A stretch of DNA of 64,000 nucleotides from Labilithrix luteola (GTDB lineage Bacteria > Myxococcota_A > Polyangia > Polyangiales > Polyangiaceae), in the NCBI RefSeq assembly GCF_001263205.1, contig NZ_CP012333.1, forward strand, positions 1,116,001-1,180,000, given 5' to 3'. The notes under the pieces are model-generated. The model was not told the DNA's origin. It was given only the letters and a program-made list of their open reading frames with translations, and made no database searches. Below, one piece after another: positions 1 through 8,458 of this stretch (positions within the stretch are counted from its first letter, which is position 1; each line of letters begins with the position of its first letter). Made by a program: the position numbers and the translations under genes.

Positions 1-1583
1 TCCTCTACTCCCGTTACAAGGAGTTCCGCGCCCGGGGTATGAGCCCCGAGGTAGCCCGCCGTGACGCGGTGTGGAATGCCTTCCGTGCGGAGCTCGTCGG
101 CGCGACCGTCGCGAGCATCGCGTACGGCTCGCTCACGGTGACGCGCTTCCGTGGCTTCAGCCAGTTCGGCGTCATCGGCTTCGTCGGCATGTTCCTCGTG
201 TGGATCTCGATGATCCCCTGCCTGCCGGCGCTCATCGTCATCATCGAGCGCCTCGAGGAACGCGGCCCCAAGTGGCTGCGCGAGCGCCCCGCCGCGCTCG
301 GCAACGACGAGAGCCGCGGCCCCGTCGCTCGCTTCGTCGGCAACTTCACCGAGGCCCGCCCGCGCCTGATCGTCGGCGTCGCGATGGCGATCACCGTCAT
401 CACCTGCATCAAGCTCCCGTCGTTCATCCGCGACCCGTGGGAGTACGACTTCGACAAGCTCGGCTCGCAGAACGCGCGCAAGCGCGGTGCGTTCGTCGTC
501 TCGGGCAAGGCGGACAAGATCCTCTCGGGCCGCATGAACCTCGCCGGCTCGCTCGTCCTCGCGGACCACGTCGATCAGGTCCCGATGGTGAAGCAGCGCA
601 TCCTCGAGAACGACGCGGCCGATCCCAAGGGCGCGATGATCGAGGGTGTCACCACGGTCAACGACTTCCTCCCCGGCAACGCGGAGCTCCAGAAGAAGAA
701 GCTCGCCGTGCTCGATCGTCTTCGCGAGCGCATCACGCCGCGCGTGCTGGCGAGCCTCTCCGAAGAGGAGCAGGAGAAGATCAAGACGATGATCCCGCCG
801 GAGTCGCTCCGGGAGCTCACACCGGTCGATCTTCCGGGCATGCTCAAGGATCGCTTCTCGGAAAAGAACGGCACGGTCGGTACGGTCTTCTACGTCCGCT
901 ACAAGCCGGAGATCTCGCGCAACGACGGCCACAACATGCTCCGCATGTCGTCGACGCTCGACGGCGTGAGGCTGCCCGACGGCACGCAGGTCGACACCGC
1001 GAGCCGCGCCACGATCTTCGCGGAGATGATCCGCTCGATGGAGCGCGACGGCCCACTCGCCACCGGCGTGGCATTCCTCGCGGTGGCCATCGTCGTCATC
1101 GCGGCAACGTCTTCGCTCCGCGGCGCGTTCGCCGTCCTCCTCTCGCTCGTGCTGGGCGTCGTCTGGATGCTGGGAAGCGCGGCGCTCTTCGGTGAGCGAC
1201 TCAACTTCCTCAACTTCATCGCGCTGCCGATCACGTTCGGCATCGGGTCGGAGTATCCGTTCAACATCTTCGACCGCTCACGCCTCCTCGGCGGAGACGT
1301 CACACGCGCCGTGAAGCTGCACCTCGGAGCCGTCGCGCTCTGCAGCTACACCACGACGATCGGCTACGGCTCGCTCCTCTTCGCCGACAACCAGGCGCTC
1401 CGTTCGTTCGGTCGCCTCGCCATCGGCGGCGAGATCGCCTGCTTCCTCGTGGCGATCTTCTTCCTCCCGTCGCTGCTCCACCTCATCGGCGCGCACACGA
1501 TCAACCGTCCGAAGAAGCTCGACATGACCAAGGGCGCGCACGACGATCACGGCGGCGAGCCGGCCCCCAGCAAAGCCGCCTGA
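1..1583 (+). CDS. MMPL/RND-family exporter, C-terminal part (5' end outside window)
   Basis: This is the C-terminal portion of a large RND-superfamily (MMPL-type) exporter that moves lipids or other hydrophobic substrates across the inner membrane. The frame is open to the window edge, the ATG at 39 has no ribosome binding site, and the residues before it read on naturally, so the true start lies upstream. A hydrophobic helix pair with the FRGFSQFG signature comes first. A transmembrane segment and a soluble loop of about 200 residues follow, then a block of four to five membrane helices and a hydrophilic tail. A hairpin terminator follows the stop. The substrate cannot be told from sequence. 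Confidence 0.85.
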   Translation, partial: LYSRYKEFRARGMSPEVARRDAVWNAFRAELVGATVASIAYGSLTVTRFRGFSQFGVIGFVGMFLVWISMIPCLPALIVIIERLEERGPKWLRERPAALGNDESRGPVARFVGNFTEARPRLIVGVAMAITVITCIKLPSFIRDPWEYDFDKLGSQNARKRGAFVVSGKADKILSGRMNLAGSLVLADHVDQVPMVKQRILENDAADPKGAMIEGVTTVNDFLPGNAELQKKKLAVLDRLRERITPRVLASLSEEEQEKIKTMIPPESLRELTPVDLPGMLKDRFSEKNGTVGTVFYVRYKPEISRNDGHNMLRMSSTLDGVRLPDGTQVDTASRATIFAEMIRSMERDGPLATGVAFLAVAIVVIAATSSLRGAFAVLLSLVLGVVWMLGSAALFGERLNFLNFIALPITFGIGSEYPFNIFDRSRLLGGDVTRAVKLHLGAVALCSYTTTIGYGSLLFADNQALRSFGRLAIGGEIACFLVAIFFLPSLLHLIGAHTINRPKKLDMTKGAHDDHGGEPAPSKAA

Positions 1584-1605
1584 TCCTCGAGCACCGACGG
1601 ACACC

Positions 1606-1646
1606 TCGCGAGGGGCCGGAGCAACACACTCCGGCCTTCGCGTTTT
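1606..1646 (+). terminator. Rho-independent terminator after the exporter gene
   Basis: An 8-bp perfect GC-rich stem (GGCCGGAG / CTCCGGCC, 1614-1621 and 1629-1636) encloses a 7-base loop. It is partly extended outward by GCG/CGC pairs, and TTTT follows at 1643-1646. It sits 31 bases after the stop codon. Confidence 0.7.
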
Positions 1647-1795
1647 GTGGACCAACGTGTTGGGCACTCGTGAGCGGTTCGAAGCCGCTTACACGCGACG
1701 AACGCGACGGTCACGCAAAGATAGGACTGGGCCGCCGTGAACGGCTCCACATCACGCGACGCTTCGAGCGGGCGAACGCACCTTCGCGTGACGGC

Positions 1796-1823
1796 TTGAC
1801 CCCGCCACGCTGGACGGTACCTT
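1796..1823 (+). promoter_or_regulatory. Candidate sigma-70 promoter giving a leaderless transcript
   Basis: TTGACC at 1796-1801 is separated by 16 bp from TACCTT at 1818-1823. The ATG at 1831 lies eight bases after the -10-like hexamer and has no Shine-Dalgarno sequence, so transcription would begin at or next to the start codon. The -35 matches consensus well and the -10 poorly. Confidence 0.3.
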
Positions 1824-1830
1824 TGTGCCG

Positions 1831-2511
1831 ATGAGTTCGCGAGGGTCGTCCGTATCGAGTGCCTTCGCTTGTCTTGCAGGCCTCGCGCTCGTGGGCGCCG
1901 GCTGCAAAGACCTCGATCCGCCGCCGCCAGCGCCGTTCAACATCTACGTCAAAGTGGAGAGTGATCCGGGTCGTCCGGTGTCAGGCGCGGTGGTCACGCG
2001 TAACAGCAACACGCTCGCGACAACGGGTCCCGATGGTCGCGCGATGCTGACGCTTCATGGCGCGGAGGGCGAGAACACGGACGTGAACTTGAAGTGCCCC
2101 GACACGTTCCAGTCACCCACGAAGCCGATCGCGATCAAGCTCACCCGTTTCGCGGATCCGAAGAAGGTTCCCGAGTACGCCGTGTCGTGTCCGCCGATGG
2201 TGCGTCACGTCGTCGTTGCCGTGAAGACCGAGAACGGCCCCAATCTTCCGGTGATGTATCTGAACCGTATGGTGACCCGCACCGACGCTTCGGGAACCGC
2301 TCACTTCCTTCTCGAAGTCGCGCCCGGCGCACAGTTCGTCGTGTCCCTCGACACGAGCGAGAACCCGCGCCTCAAGCCGCAAGCGCCCTCGAAGCCGTTC
2401 GCGGTCGGCCAGTCGGACGAGATCGTGCTCTGGGAACAGAAGTTCGAAGAGGAGAAGGTCCGACACTACGTCCCGGTTCCGCGCCGCGCCCTCCCGCGCG
2501 CACTGAACTAA
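1831..2511 (+). CDS. Predicted lipoprotein with Ig/carboxypeptidase-regulatory-like fold
   Basis: This is a 226-residue exported lipoprotein of unknown function. The N-terminus has a signal peptide ending in a lipobox (VGAGC, Cys at about residue 25) and then a proline patch. The rest reads as two beta-sandwich-like repeats. The first has a segment (GRPVSGAVVTRN...TTGPDGRA) typical of carboxypeptidase-regulatory or transthyretin-like domains; a similar block near residue 140 has TRTDASGTAHF. An in-frame GTG lies six bases upstream, but the ATG fits the candidate leaderless promoter. It stands alone between the exporter and the Tad locus. Confidence 0.7.
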   Translation: MSSRGSSVSSAFACLAGLALVGAGCKDLDPPPPAPFNIYVKVESDPGRPVSGAVVTRNSNTLATTGPDGRAMLTLHGAEGENTDVNLKCPDTFQSPTKPIAIKLTRFADPKKVPEYAVSCPPMVRHVVVAVKTENGPNLPVMYLNRMVTRTDASGTAHFLLEVAPGAQFVVSLDTSENPRLKPQAPSKPFAVGQSDEIVLWEQKFEEEKVRHYVPVPRRALPRALN

Positions 2512-2782
2512 CGCGTCGAGCCGAGCGAGCGAGCGATGTGGGGGCGCAAGCTCCTGGATCGCCGACCATCCAGTGGCGGACCGGCGAAGATCCATGAAGG
2601 TGTACGCTTTCAGACACAGCGAGAGCGGCGAGTTCGCAGTCCCTCGAGAATTCGCGTAGTCATGTACAATCACGTCAGAAGTGACCGGCTTGGCACACCG
2701 CATGGATAGAGTCGTTCCCGCAACGCAACGTGTTCCGGGTGACGGCGAGGCTCTCCGTTTCACCCCGTCAAGGAGACTCCCG

Positions 2783-2950
2783 ATGTCGAAGGCCAAGAAG
2801 CTGCTCAAGAAGACCCGTGGCGCCACGATGGTCGAGTACGCGCTCTTGATTATCGCGATCATGGTTCTCGCAGCTGGCGCCTACCGCACGCTGGGAACCA
2901 AGGTCGGCGCCAACGCTGGCAAGGCGTCTGGCGAGCTCGAGAAGCAGTAG
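2783..2950 (+). CDS. flp: Flp/Fap-type type IVb pilin (first copy)
   Basis: This is a 55-residue Flp-family pilin, the likely major subunit of the Tad pilus. After a short basic leader (MSKAKKLLKKTRG) comes the signature ATMVEYALLIIAI: cleavage is expected after the Gly, and Glu is at +5 of the mature protein followed by Tyr, as in Flp1 pilins. One hydrophobic helix and a short polar tail complete it. The ATG is chosen because AAGGAG lies eight bases upstream; the longer frame starting at 2681 adds residues foreign to Flp pilins. The prepilin peptidase gene follows 45 bases downstream. Confidence 0.88.
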   Translation: MSKAKKLLKKTRGATMVEYALLIIAIMVLAAGAYRTLGTKVGANAGKASGELEKQ

Positions 2951-2995
2951 CCAAGTCGTACGCTGGGCATCGAGCCCGGCGCCGGATCCTCGCCA

Positions 2996-3544
2996 ATGAC
3001 CGAGCCGCATCAACACGTCATCTTCGTGGTGGCGCTGGCGGTCACATTCGTCGCCGCAGTACTCGACTTGCGACGCGGCGAGGTTCCGAACTGGCTGACA
3101 TACGGCGCGCTGCTCGTCGCGCCGTTTCTTCATGCAGCCCGCATCGTCGCTGCTCACGAGCCCATGGACTGGGCAGCGCAGGAAGCGGGGTTTTCGATCG
3201 GGGGGGCTCTCGTCTGTGTCATCGTCCCCGCGATCTTGTATCGGCAGGGGGCGATCGGCGCAGGCGACCTGAAGTTGCTCGCTGCGGTCGGTGCGTTGCT
3301 CCAGACGATGCTCGGCGTCGAAGCCGAGATGTACGGATTCTTCGCGGCGACCCTCGTTGCGCCCGCCATCCTCGCCTACCGAGGAAAGCTGTTCGGGACG
3401 CTGAAGAACGCGGGGACCATTCTCGCGAACATGTTCCGCCCGAAGGACAAGCAGACGAGCGTCGACGAGGCGTCGCTGTCTTGGTTCCGGCTCGGGCCGG
3501 CCGTCTTTTTCGGGGTCGCACTGACCGTCTACCTGCACTGGTAG
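2996..3544 (+). CDS. tadV: Prepilin peptidase, A24 family (TadV/CpaA)
   Basis: This inner-membrane aspartic protease should process the Flp and TadE-type prepilins encoded on both sides of it. Both catalytic aspartates of the A24 family are visible: Asp24 in DLRRGEVPN and Asp91 in the GAGD motif followed by LKLL. About five or six hydrophobic segments cover the 182 residues, the usual size for CpaA/TadV enzymes, which lack the methyltransferase domain of PilD. A second pilin gene begins 40 bases downstream. Confidence 0.92.
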   Translation: MTEPHQHVIFVVALAVTFVAAVLDLRRGEVPNWLTYGALLVAPFLHAARIVAAHEPMDWAAQEAGFSIGGALVCVIVPAILYRQGAIGAGDLKLLAAVGALLQTMLGVEAEMYGFFAATLVAPAILAYRGKLFGTLKNAGTILANMFRPKDKQTSVDEASLSWFRLGPAVFFGVALTVYLHW

Positions 3545-3584
3545 AGTCTTTGCACGACACCACCGGTACACTCGGAGGACACGG

Positions 3585-3812
3585 ATGTTGCGCTGGTTTC
3601 GAGCCCGGAAGCTCGCCCTGAAAACCGCACGCAAGGGCGGACTCGAAAGCCGGCGGAAGACGCGCCGCTCGAGGGGCGCGGTGATGGTCGAATACGCGCT
3701 CTTGCTCGTCGCCGTCGGGGTGCCGACCGTCGCCGGTCTTACCGCGGGTGGCGCGACGATGTTCAAGAACTACCGCGCTGCGCGAAACCACATGCTGAGC
3801 GCCTTCCCGTGA
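3585..3812 (+). CDS. Second Flp-type pilin
   Basis: This is a 75-residue Flp-like prepilin. A long basic leader of about 31 residues ends in SRG, and mature AVMVEYALLLVAVG follows with the conserved Glu at +5 and Tyr at +6. A Gly/Ala-rich hydrophobic helix and a short basic tail end the protein. GGAGGA lies just upstream of the ATG. It differs clearly from the first pilin in leader and helix, so it may be a minor or alternative subunit. Its stop overlaps the next start (GTGA). Confidence 0.8.
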   Translation: MLRWFRARKLALKTARKGGLESRRKTRRSRGAVMVEYALLLVAVGVPTVAGLTAGGATMFKNYRAARNHMLSAFP

Positions 3813-4321
3813 AACGCGCGTTGATCACGAGCGTTCGCCGATTCCATCGCGACCAACGAGGCGCAGCGCTCGTCGAGTTCCTCGTGGCGTTCATGCCGCT
3901 CATGATCACATTCACGTCGTTCGTGCAGCTCTCTCAGATTGCCACGGCGAACATCGTCGTGAAGCACAGCGCCATCGTGGGCGCGCGTGCGGCGTCGGTC
4001 ATCTCCAACGCGCACAAGAACACGCCCGACCAGGCCGACGGCGACAACCGCGCGGAGATCGAATCCGGCGTGAAGCTCGCCATGGGTCCGTGGGAAAAGA
4101 CGATGCGCAGCGTCAAGGTCGACGTCGACGACCAGTCGAGCTGCAACGATCCCTACGGAATGGTCACGGTCACGGTCAACGCCGACTACCGCTGCAGCGT
4201 TCCCCTCGGAGGACGCATCGTCTGCGGCATCGTCGGCGGTGGTCACCCCATCGTGCAGAAGTTCGGGTTCCCGCACGAGGGCGCTCGTTACCAGGAAGGT
4301 GGCGGGGCCAAATGCGACTGA
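3809..4321 (+). CDS. tadE: TadE-like minor pseudopilin
   Basis: This 170-residue TadE-type pseudopilin is predicted to act in the Tad pilus complex. A basic leader ending DQRG precedes AALVEFLVAF, the TadE processing signature with Glu at +5, and then a hydrophobic helix. The C-terminal half is soluble with several cysteines that could form disulfides. The GTG start overlaps the stop of the second pilin (GTGA), which implies translational coupling, and the next gene starts inside its last ten bases. Confidence 0.8.
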   Translation: MKRALITSVRRFHRDQRGAALVEFLVAFMPLMITFTSFVQLSQIATANIVVKHSAIVGARAASVISNAHKNTPDQADGDNRAEIESGVKLAMGPWEKTMRSVKVDVDDQSSCNDPYGMVTVTVNADYRCSVPLGGRIVCGIVGGGHPIVQKFGFPHEGARYQEGGGAKCD

Positions 4322-5898
4322 CCGAACGACAGCGGGAGCGCGTGAAGGAGTTCCACCACGATCAACGCGGGGCCGTCATGTTGATGGGCCTCTGCATGTC
4401 GTGCTTCCTGATCGGCGGCCTGTGGTTCCTGATCGGCATCGGCGACGCCATCGTCTTCCGCGACTCGATGCAGGAGGTCGCTGACCACGCCGCCTTCTCG
4501 TCGGCTGCCCTTCACGCCAAGGGGATGAACTTCATCTCGGCGTGCAACCTGATCATGCTCGCCATGATCGCGATCCACATCATCCTGGGGATCATCCACG
4601 ACATCCTCCTCGCGATCTGCATTCTCGCGGCAGGCTTTTCGTTCGGGTCGGCGTGCATTCCGTGGTCGAACTGGCGTCCTGTCTACGTGAACTACGCCAA
4701 GGTGATGAAGCGCGCCGCCGGGGCCGTGCACATCGTCGAGGTGGCGGCCGCGTACGGCTACCCCTACATCGGCTTCGCCAAGGCCTACAACCTCGGTGAC
4801 GACTACGGATCGTTCGCGCAGAAGAAGCGCGATCTAAAGGTGCTCGCGCTGAGTCCGTCGATGGTGCCGGGCAGCCTACTCAACGCGCCGCTCAACGCGC
4901 TCTTCAAGAAGAAGGGCGCCGGCCCCATCGATCCCGCCACCGGCAAGGCTACGGACGACGACTCGCTCACCTCGAACAATCCGCGAAAGGGCCTGCCTGT
5001 CGAAGCCTTCGAGTATCAGGTGGTCTGCAAGAAGATCGCGACCATCGGGTTCGACTCGCTCTTCGGCATGTCGGGCAAGGCACCAGGCGGCCAGGTCCTC
5101 TCTCTCGTCCGGCGCATCATCGGCGACGCGCTCGCGTTTCGTTACTGCAACTCCATGGGTAACGGGCGTTCGAACAAGAGCGCCGCGGGGACGGGCGAAG
5201 GCTCCGTCGGCGACGTCCTCAAGCAAGGCAACGACACCATCAACCGCGAGAACAAGTGGCGCTCGAAGCACGACGTGTCGGGCTCCATCTCGAACGTCGG
5301 GGTCGGCAGCGGCGGCGGCGGAAGCATCGACCCGGGCTTCGACGAGTGGTGGGGCGACGATGGCCCGCTGCTTCCCTGGCAAGCCACGATGAACGGCGGT
5401 CCGTGGCAGCAAGTCTGGGCGATGAACCTCTTGCCCGAGTTCAAAGACGGCAGCGAGCATCGCGTCGCGCTCGCCGAACGCAAGCTCGGTATCGAGCAGT
5501 CCGCCAAACCCACGGCGTACATGGCGCAGGCCGAGTTCTACTTCGATTGTACGAAGAGCTGGGGCGACTCCGAGTGCAACGGTTCGTGGAACGCAGGCTT
5601 CTCGCTCAAGTGGCGAGCCCGCATGCGGCGCCTCCAGTTCCCCGAGGTCGGCTCGCTCCTCGCGAGCTTCGGAGCGTCGTTCCTCCTGAACATGAAGGGC
5701 TACAAGGACCTTCAGAAGCTGCTCAAGAACAACAAGGTGCTCGACCAGCTCGGTAGCACCATCGGCGGCGCCGTTGGCACGACAGCGATCTCCAGCGTCG
5801 TCGACCAGATGATCGGCGAGTTCAACAACGCCGTGCGCAAAGAGGCGAACGACGTCGGCAAGGCATTCAACCCGCAGTTCCCCGGGATTTACCACTGA
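4312..5898 (+). CDS. tadG: TadG-like pilus assembly protein
   Basis: This 528-residue protein has a TadG-type N-terminus: a leader ending DQRG, then AVMLMGL and a long hydrophobic helix. Next is the helix rich in RDSMQEVADHAAFSSAALHAKG that follows the anchor in TadG and related Flp-associated proteins. Unlike most TadG proteins it has a second strongly hydrophobic stretch at about residues 75-115. The C-terminal 350 residues are soluble and Gly/Trp-rich, and no von Willebrand A domain was recognised. The ATG at 4312 overlaps tadE by ten bases, with AAGG upstream. In-frame codons further upstream are antisense-like filler and were left out. Confidence 0.72.
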   Translation: MRLTERQRERVKEFHHDQRGAVMLMGLCMSCFLIGGLWFLIGIGDAIVFRDSMQEVADHAAFSSAALHAKGMNFISACNLIMLAMIAIHIILGIIHDILLAICILAAGFSFGSACIPWSNWRPVYVNYAKVMKRAAGAVHIVEVAAAYGYPYIGFAKAYNLGDDYGSFAQKKRDLKVLALSPSMVPGSLLNAPLNALFKKKGAGPIDPATGKATDDDSLTSNNPRKGLPVEAFEYQVVCKKIATIGFDSLFGMSGKAPGGQVLSLVRRIIGDALAFRYCNSMGNGRSNKSAAGTGEGSVGDVLKQGNDTINRENKWRSKHDVSGSISNVGVGSGGGGSIDPGFDEWWGDDGPLLPWQATMNGGPWQQVWAMNLLPEFKDGSEHRVALAERKLGIEQSAKPTAYMAQAEFYFDCTKSWGDSECNGSWNAGFSLKWRARMRRLQFPEVGSLLASFGASFLLNMKGYKDLQKLLKNNKVLDQLGSTIGGAVGTTAISSVVDQMIGEFNNAVRKEANDVGKAFNPQFPGIYH

Positions 5899-6419
5899 TG
5901 GCTACGCCGCTTCTTCCCCGACGAAAGCGCTCGCGCCGAGGTGCGGCGATGGTCGAAGCCGCCGTGGTCATCCCGGTGATGCTCATCTTCCTCGGGCTCA
6001 TCGTGTTCACGTCGCGCTCGTACGCGAAGAAACTCGACAAGCAGACGGGCACGCGCGCGAGTGTCCTCTACTACGCGTCGCACAACTGCGAAGGCAACAC
6101 GCCGGACAGCATCTCCCGCACGACCGATTCGGCCGACCCGGGCGCCGACAGCACCGCGGCCGACAACACGGCGCAGAAACTCCGTCCCACCGAGCGCTCG
6201 GGCCTGGAACGTTCGTGGAACATGGCGAAGGCCCGCCCGCAAGACACCGTGGTGAACGGCTCCGCCGTGAACGATCGCAAAACGGTCTTCTTCTCGCGCA
6301 CCATCCACGCCGAGTCGGAAGTCGTCTGCAACGAGAAGCGCCACGACGAGCCGTGGACCGGCGTGATCGACATGATCGCGGGCATCGCGCGCGGCGGCGG
6401 CGGCGGCTTCATCGACTGA
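5898..6419 (+). CDS. TadE/TadF-like pseudopilin
   Basis: This 173-residue protein is the third TadE-family pseudopilin here. The leader RRKRSRRG is followed by AAMVEAAVVIPVML, the classical TadE motif with Glu at +5, and a single helix. The mature part is polar, ends in a glycine run and has two cysteines. Its start shares ATGA with the upstream stop. Three such genes in a row fit the TadE-TadF-TadG trio of canonical Tad loci, though which one corresponds to TadF is uncertain. Confidence 0.78.
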   Translation: MATPLLPRRKRSRRGAAMVEAAVVIPVMLIFLGLIVFTSRSYAKKLDKQTGTRASVLYYASHNCEGNTPDSISRTTDSADPGADSTAADNTAQKLRPTERSGLERSWNMAKARPQDTVVNGSAVNDRKTVFFSRTIHAESEVVCNEKRHDEPWTGVIDMIAGIARGGGGGFID

Positions 6420-6432
6420 GCGCGAGGCAACC

Positions 6433-7434
6433 ATGTGGCTCTTCCGCATTTCCCCCGCACGCAAGAAGCACCTCGCAGGTCTGGTGCGCGCGGGCACCTA
6501 CCTCGGATGCCTGTCGCTCGTGCTCGGCGCCGTCTCGCTCCGCTCCGCTCGCGCGGAGATGCGCTCGCGAACGCTCGAGCTCGGCCGTCAGATGCAGAAG
6601 CTCGCGAACGCGACGGACCACGACGTCAACAAGCTGTCGTTGAACGGGCAGCCGATCTGGATCGGCAGCTCGGTGGCGAAAGACGCCGTGTCGGTCATCC
6701 TCGACCGGTACGAGAGCTACTGCCAGCAGAACACGGCGCAGCCCGCGAACAGCTGGCGAGAGCTTGCCGACAAGGCCGACGCCTCGACCGACAAGAGCTT
6801 CCTCTCGACCGGGATCCTCCGCGGTGGTGACAAAGACGAAGGCACCATCGTCTGCTTCACCAAGAACGAGGGCTCGAAGCCGTCGGTCACCGAGGCGGTG
6901 AAGGCGTTCACCGAAACGGGCAACCTCGGCGCGTTCGGCAGCCTTCGCTACGTCTACGCCAAGGCGGACGACAGCGGCAGAACGGTCGTGCTCACGGCCT
7001 GGACCGACGACGGCTTCAACATCGTCAACCTGATCCCCGAAGAGGGTAAGGACTCCGGCGGCGCGGATTTTCCGATGCTTCCTCGGCCCCCGTCCACCAC
7101 GCGCGTGCTCGCCACCCAAGTGGAAGGGACGGCGTTCGGCGTCAATGTCTACGAGGGCCATGACGCCCCCACGAAGGTCGTCGCCTACTACGACGACGAG
7201 ATGCGCAAGCGCGGCTGGTTCGCCCTCGACCCCGAACTCGACCGCGAGCTCGACCACACGCGCCACACGCGACAGGGCGGCGTCCCCTCGATGGCCCGCC
7301 TCTACGAAAAGGACGGCGTGGTGTTCACCCTCGGAGCGACCGTGCGCGACGGATCGACGATGGTCGCTGTCGGCCTGGCCGGCGTTTCGGCGTCGGATCG
7401 ACCGCCTCCCGGAACGTCCTCGTCGAATCCATAG
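6433..7434 (+). CDS. Unknown membrane-anchored protein in the Tad locus
   Basis: No family was recognised. The 333-residue protein starts with a basic stretch and one hydrophobic segment (about 16-40) that could be a signal anchor. The rest is soluble, with a charged helical part (45-130) and a beta-rich part (150-310). It lies 13 bases after the third pseudopilin gene on the same strand and before a 241-bp gap, so it probably ends the pseudopilin transcription unit. Its position suggests a role in pilus assembly or anchoring; this is inferred from context only. Confidence 0.65.
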   Translation: MWLFRISPARKKHLAGLVRAGTYLGCLSLVLGAVSLRSARAEMRSRTLELGRQMQKLANATDHDVNKLSLNGQPIWIGSSVAKDAVSVILDRYESYCQQNTAQPANSWRELADKADASTDKSFLSTGILRGGDKDEGTIVCFTKNEGSKPSVTEAVKAFTETGNLGAFGSLRYVYAKADDSGRTVVLTAWTDDGFNIVNLIPEEGKDSGGADFPMLPRPPSTTRVLATQVEGTAFGVNVYEGHDAPTKVVAYYDDEMRKRGWFALDPELDRELDHTRHTRQGGVPSMARLYEKDGVVFTLGATVRDGSTMVAVGLAGVSASDRPPPGTSSSNP

Positions 7435-7483
7435 AATCACCGCTCGTCGAGGATCGTCCACGGGTTGGCGAAGCGAGGGGCGA

Positions 7484-7510
7484 TGCACGAACTGCGGTGC
7501 ACGAACTGCG
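7484..7510 (+). repeat. Tandem 13-bp direct repeat in the intergenic gap
   Basis: TGCACGAACTGCG occurs twice, at 7484-7496 and 7498-7510, a 14-bp period. It lies in the non-coding gap between the pseudopilin genes and cpaB. It could be a regulator site or chance. Confidence 0.4.
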
Positions 7511-7637
7511 CGCCGCCCGTTCGCCAACTGCGCACGGCGAGGGACGCGAGGACGACGACAATGCGCAAGGACGAAGCTTGCAGGTGACGAACCCGAGAAA
7601 ACTGCCGTCCGAGCGGCCTTCCCCACGCCAAGTGACC

Positions 7638-7666
7638 TTCACGGGCTCGTACGCGCCGTGTAGCAT
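7638..7666 (+). promoter_or_regulatory. Candidate promoter for cpaB and the secretion genes
   Basis: TTCACG (7638-7643), a 17-bp spacer and TAGCAT (7661-7666) lie just before the cpaB ATG at 7676, which has no Shine-Dalgarno sequence. Each hexamer matches consensus at four of six positions. If real, the transcript would have almost no leader. Confidence 0.3.
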
Positions 7667-7675
7667 CCAGCCCGG

Positions 7676-8458
7676 ATGAATCGGCGAGCTTTGCTCATCG
7701 CCTTGGTGGTCGGCGCCCTCGGCCTCGTCCTCCTCGTGCTCTATCAGCGCAGATTCGAGCTCGAAGCCTCGGGTGGCGACAAGATCAAGCTGCTTATCGC
7801 AGTGAAACGTCTGGAACGCGGCAAGCCGATCACCGACGACATGATCTCGGTACGCGAAGTGCCTTTGGCGTACGTCGATGATCGTGCGATTCGCGAGAGC
7901 GACAAGAACAAGATCCTCGGCCTCCGCCTCGGGACCACCGTGAAAGAGCAGCAGCTCGTTCTGTGGACCGACCTCACGACCGGTAGCGACGACCGCAAAG
8001 ACCTGAGCGCGCTCGTCTTGCCCGGATACCGCGCCGTGGCCATCCGCGCCGCGCGCGACGAGTCGAGCGTGTCGCTCATCCGCCCAGGAGACTACGTCGA
8101 CGTCATCGGCGTCCTCGGCGCTGCCGGCTCGGACGTGAAGACCTCCGTCGTCCTCCTCCAGCGTGTCCTCGTCCTCGCCCTCGGCGGGGAAACGTCGCCC
8201 GATGCCATCGATCAGCACGCGGGTGCACGCTCGTTCGACAACCTCCTGACCTTGAGCCTCACGCTCACGGAAGCGCAGATTCTCGCACTTGCCTCCGAGC
8301 GTGGTCGGCTCTCGGTCGCCGTCCGCCATCCGGACGATCAGCAAAAGGCCGGCGTGACCGACATCAACTTCGACGCGATCCTCGATGCCAAGAAACGCGG
8401 TGAAATCCGAGGAATCCGGCCCTCCGGCCCGGTGAACATCACCGGAGGTGGCCAATGA
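7676..8458 (+). CDS. cpaB: CpaB/RcpC-like Flp pilus assembly protein (SAF domain)
   Basis: CpaB acts in the periplasm with the secretin during Tad pilus assembly. The 260-residue protein has an N-terminal transmembrane segment (about 5-23). An SAF-like domain (about 35-105) follows with the usual wording (LERGKPITDDMISVREVP, LGLRLGTTVKEQQLV). A second conserved block has PGYRAVAIRA and IRPGDYVDVIGVL, both hallmarks of CpaB/RcpC. The secretin gene overlaps its stop by four bases (ATGA). Confidence 0.9.
   Translation: MNRRALLIALVVGALGLVLLVLYQRRFELEASGGDKIKLLIAVKRLERGKPITDDMISVREVPLAYVDDRAIRESDKNKILGLRLGTTVKEQQLVLWTDLTTGSDDRKDLSALVLPGYRAVAIRAARDESSVSLIRPGDYVDVIGVLGAAGSDVKTSVVLLQRVLVLALGGETSPDAIDQHAGARSFDNLLTLSLTLTEAQILALASERGRLSVAVRHPDDQQKAGVTDINFDAILDAKKRGEIRGIRPSGPVNITGGGQ

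Noticed and set aside
2665..2670. TACAAT as -10 for the first pilin gene
   Set aside because: The hexamer is good but no -35 match lies 15-19 bases upstream; not listed as a promoter.
2687..2710. Sigma-54 promoter before the first pilin gene
   Set aside because: A TGGCAC block is present but the -12 GC dinucleotide is missing at the required distance.
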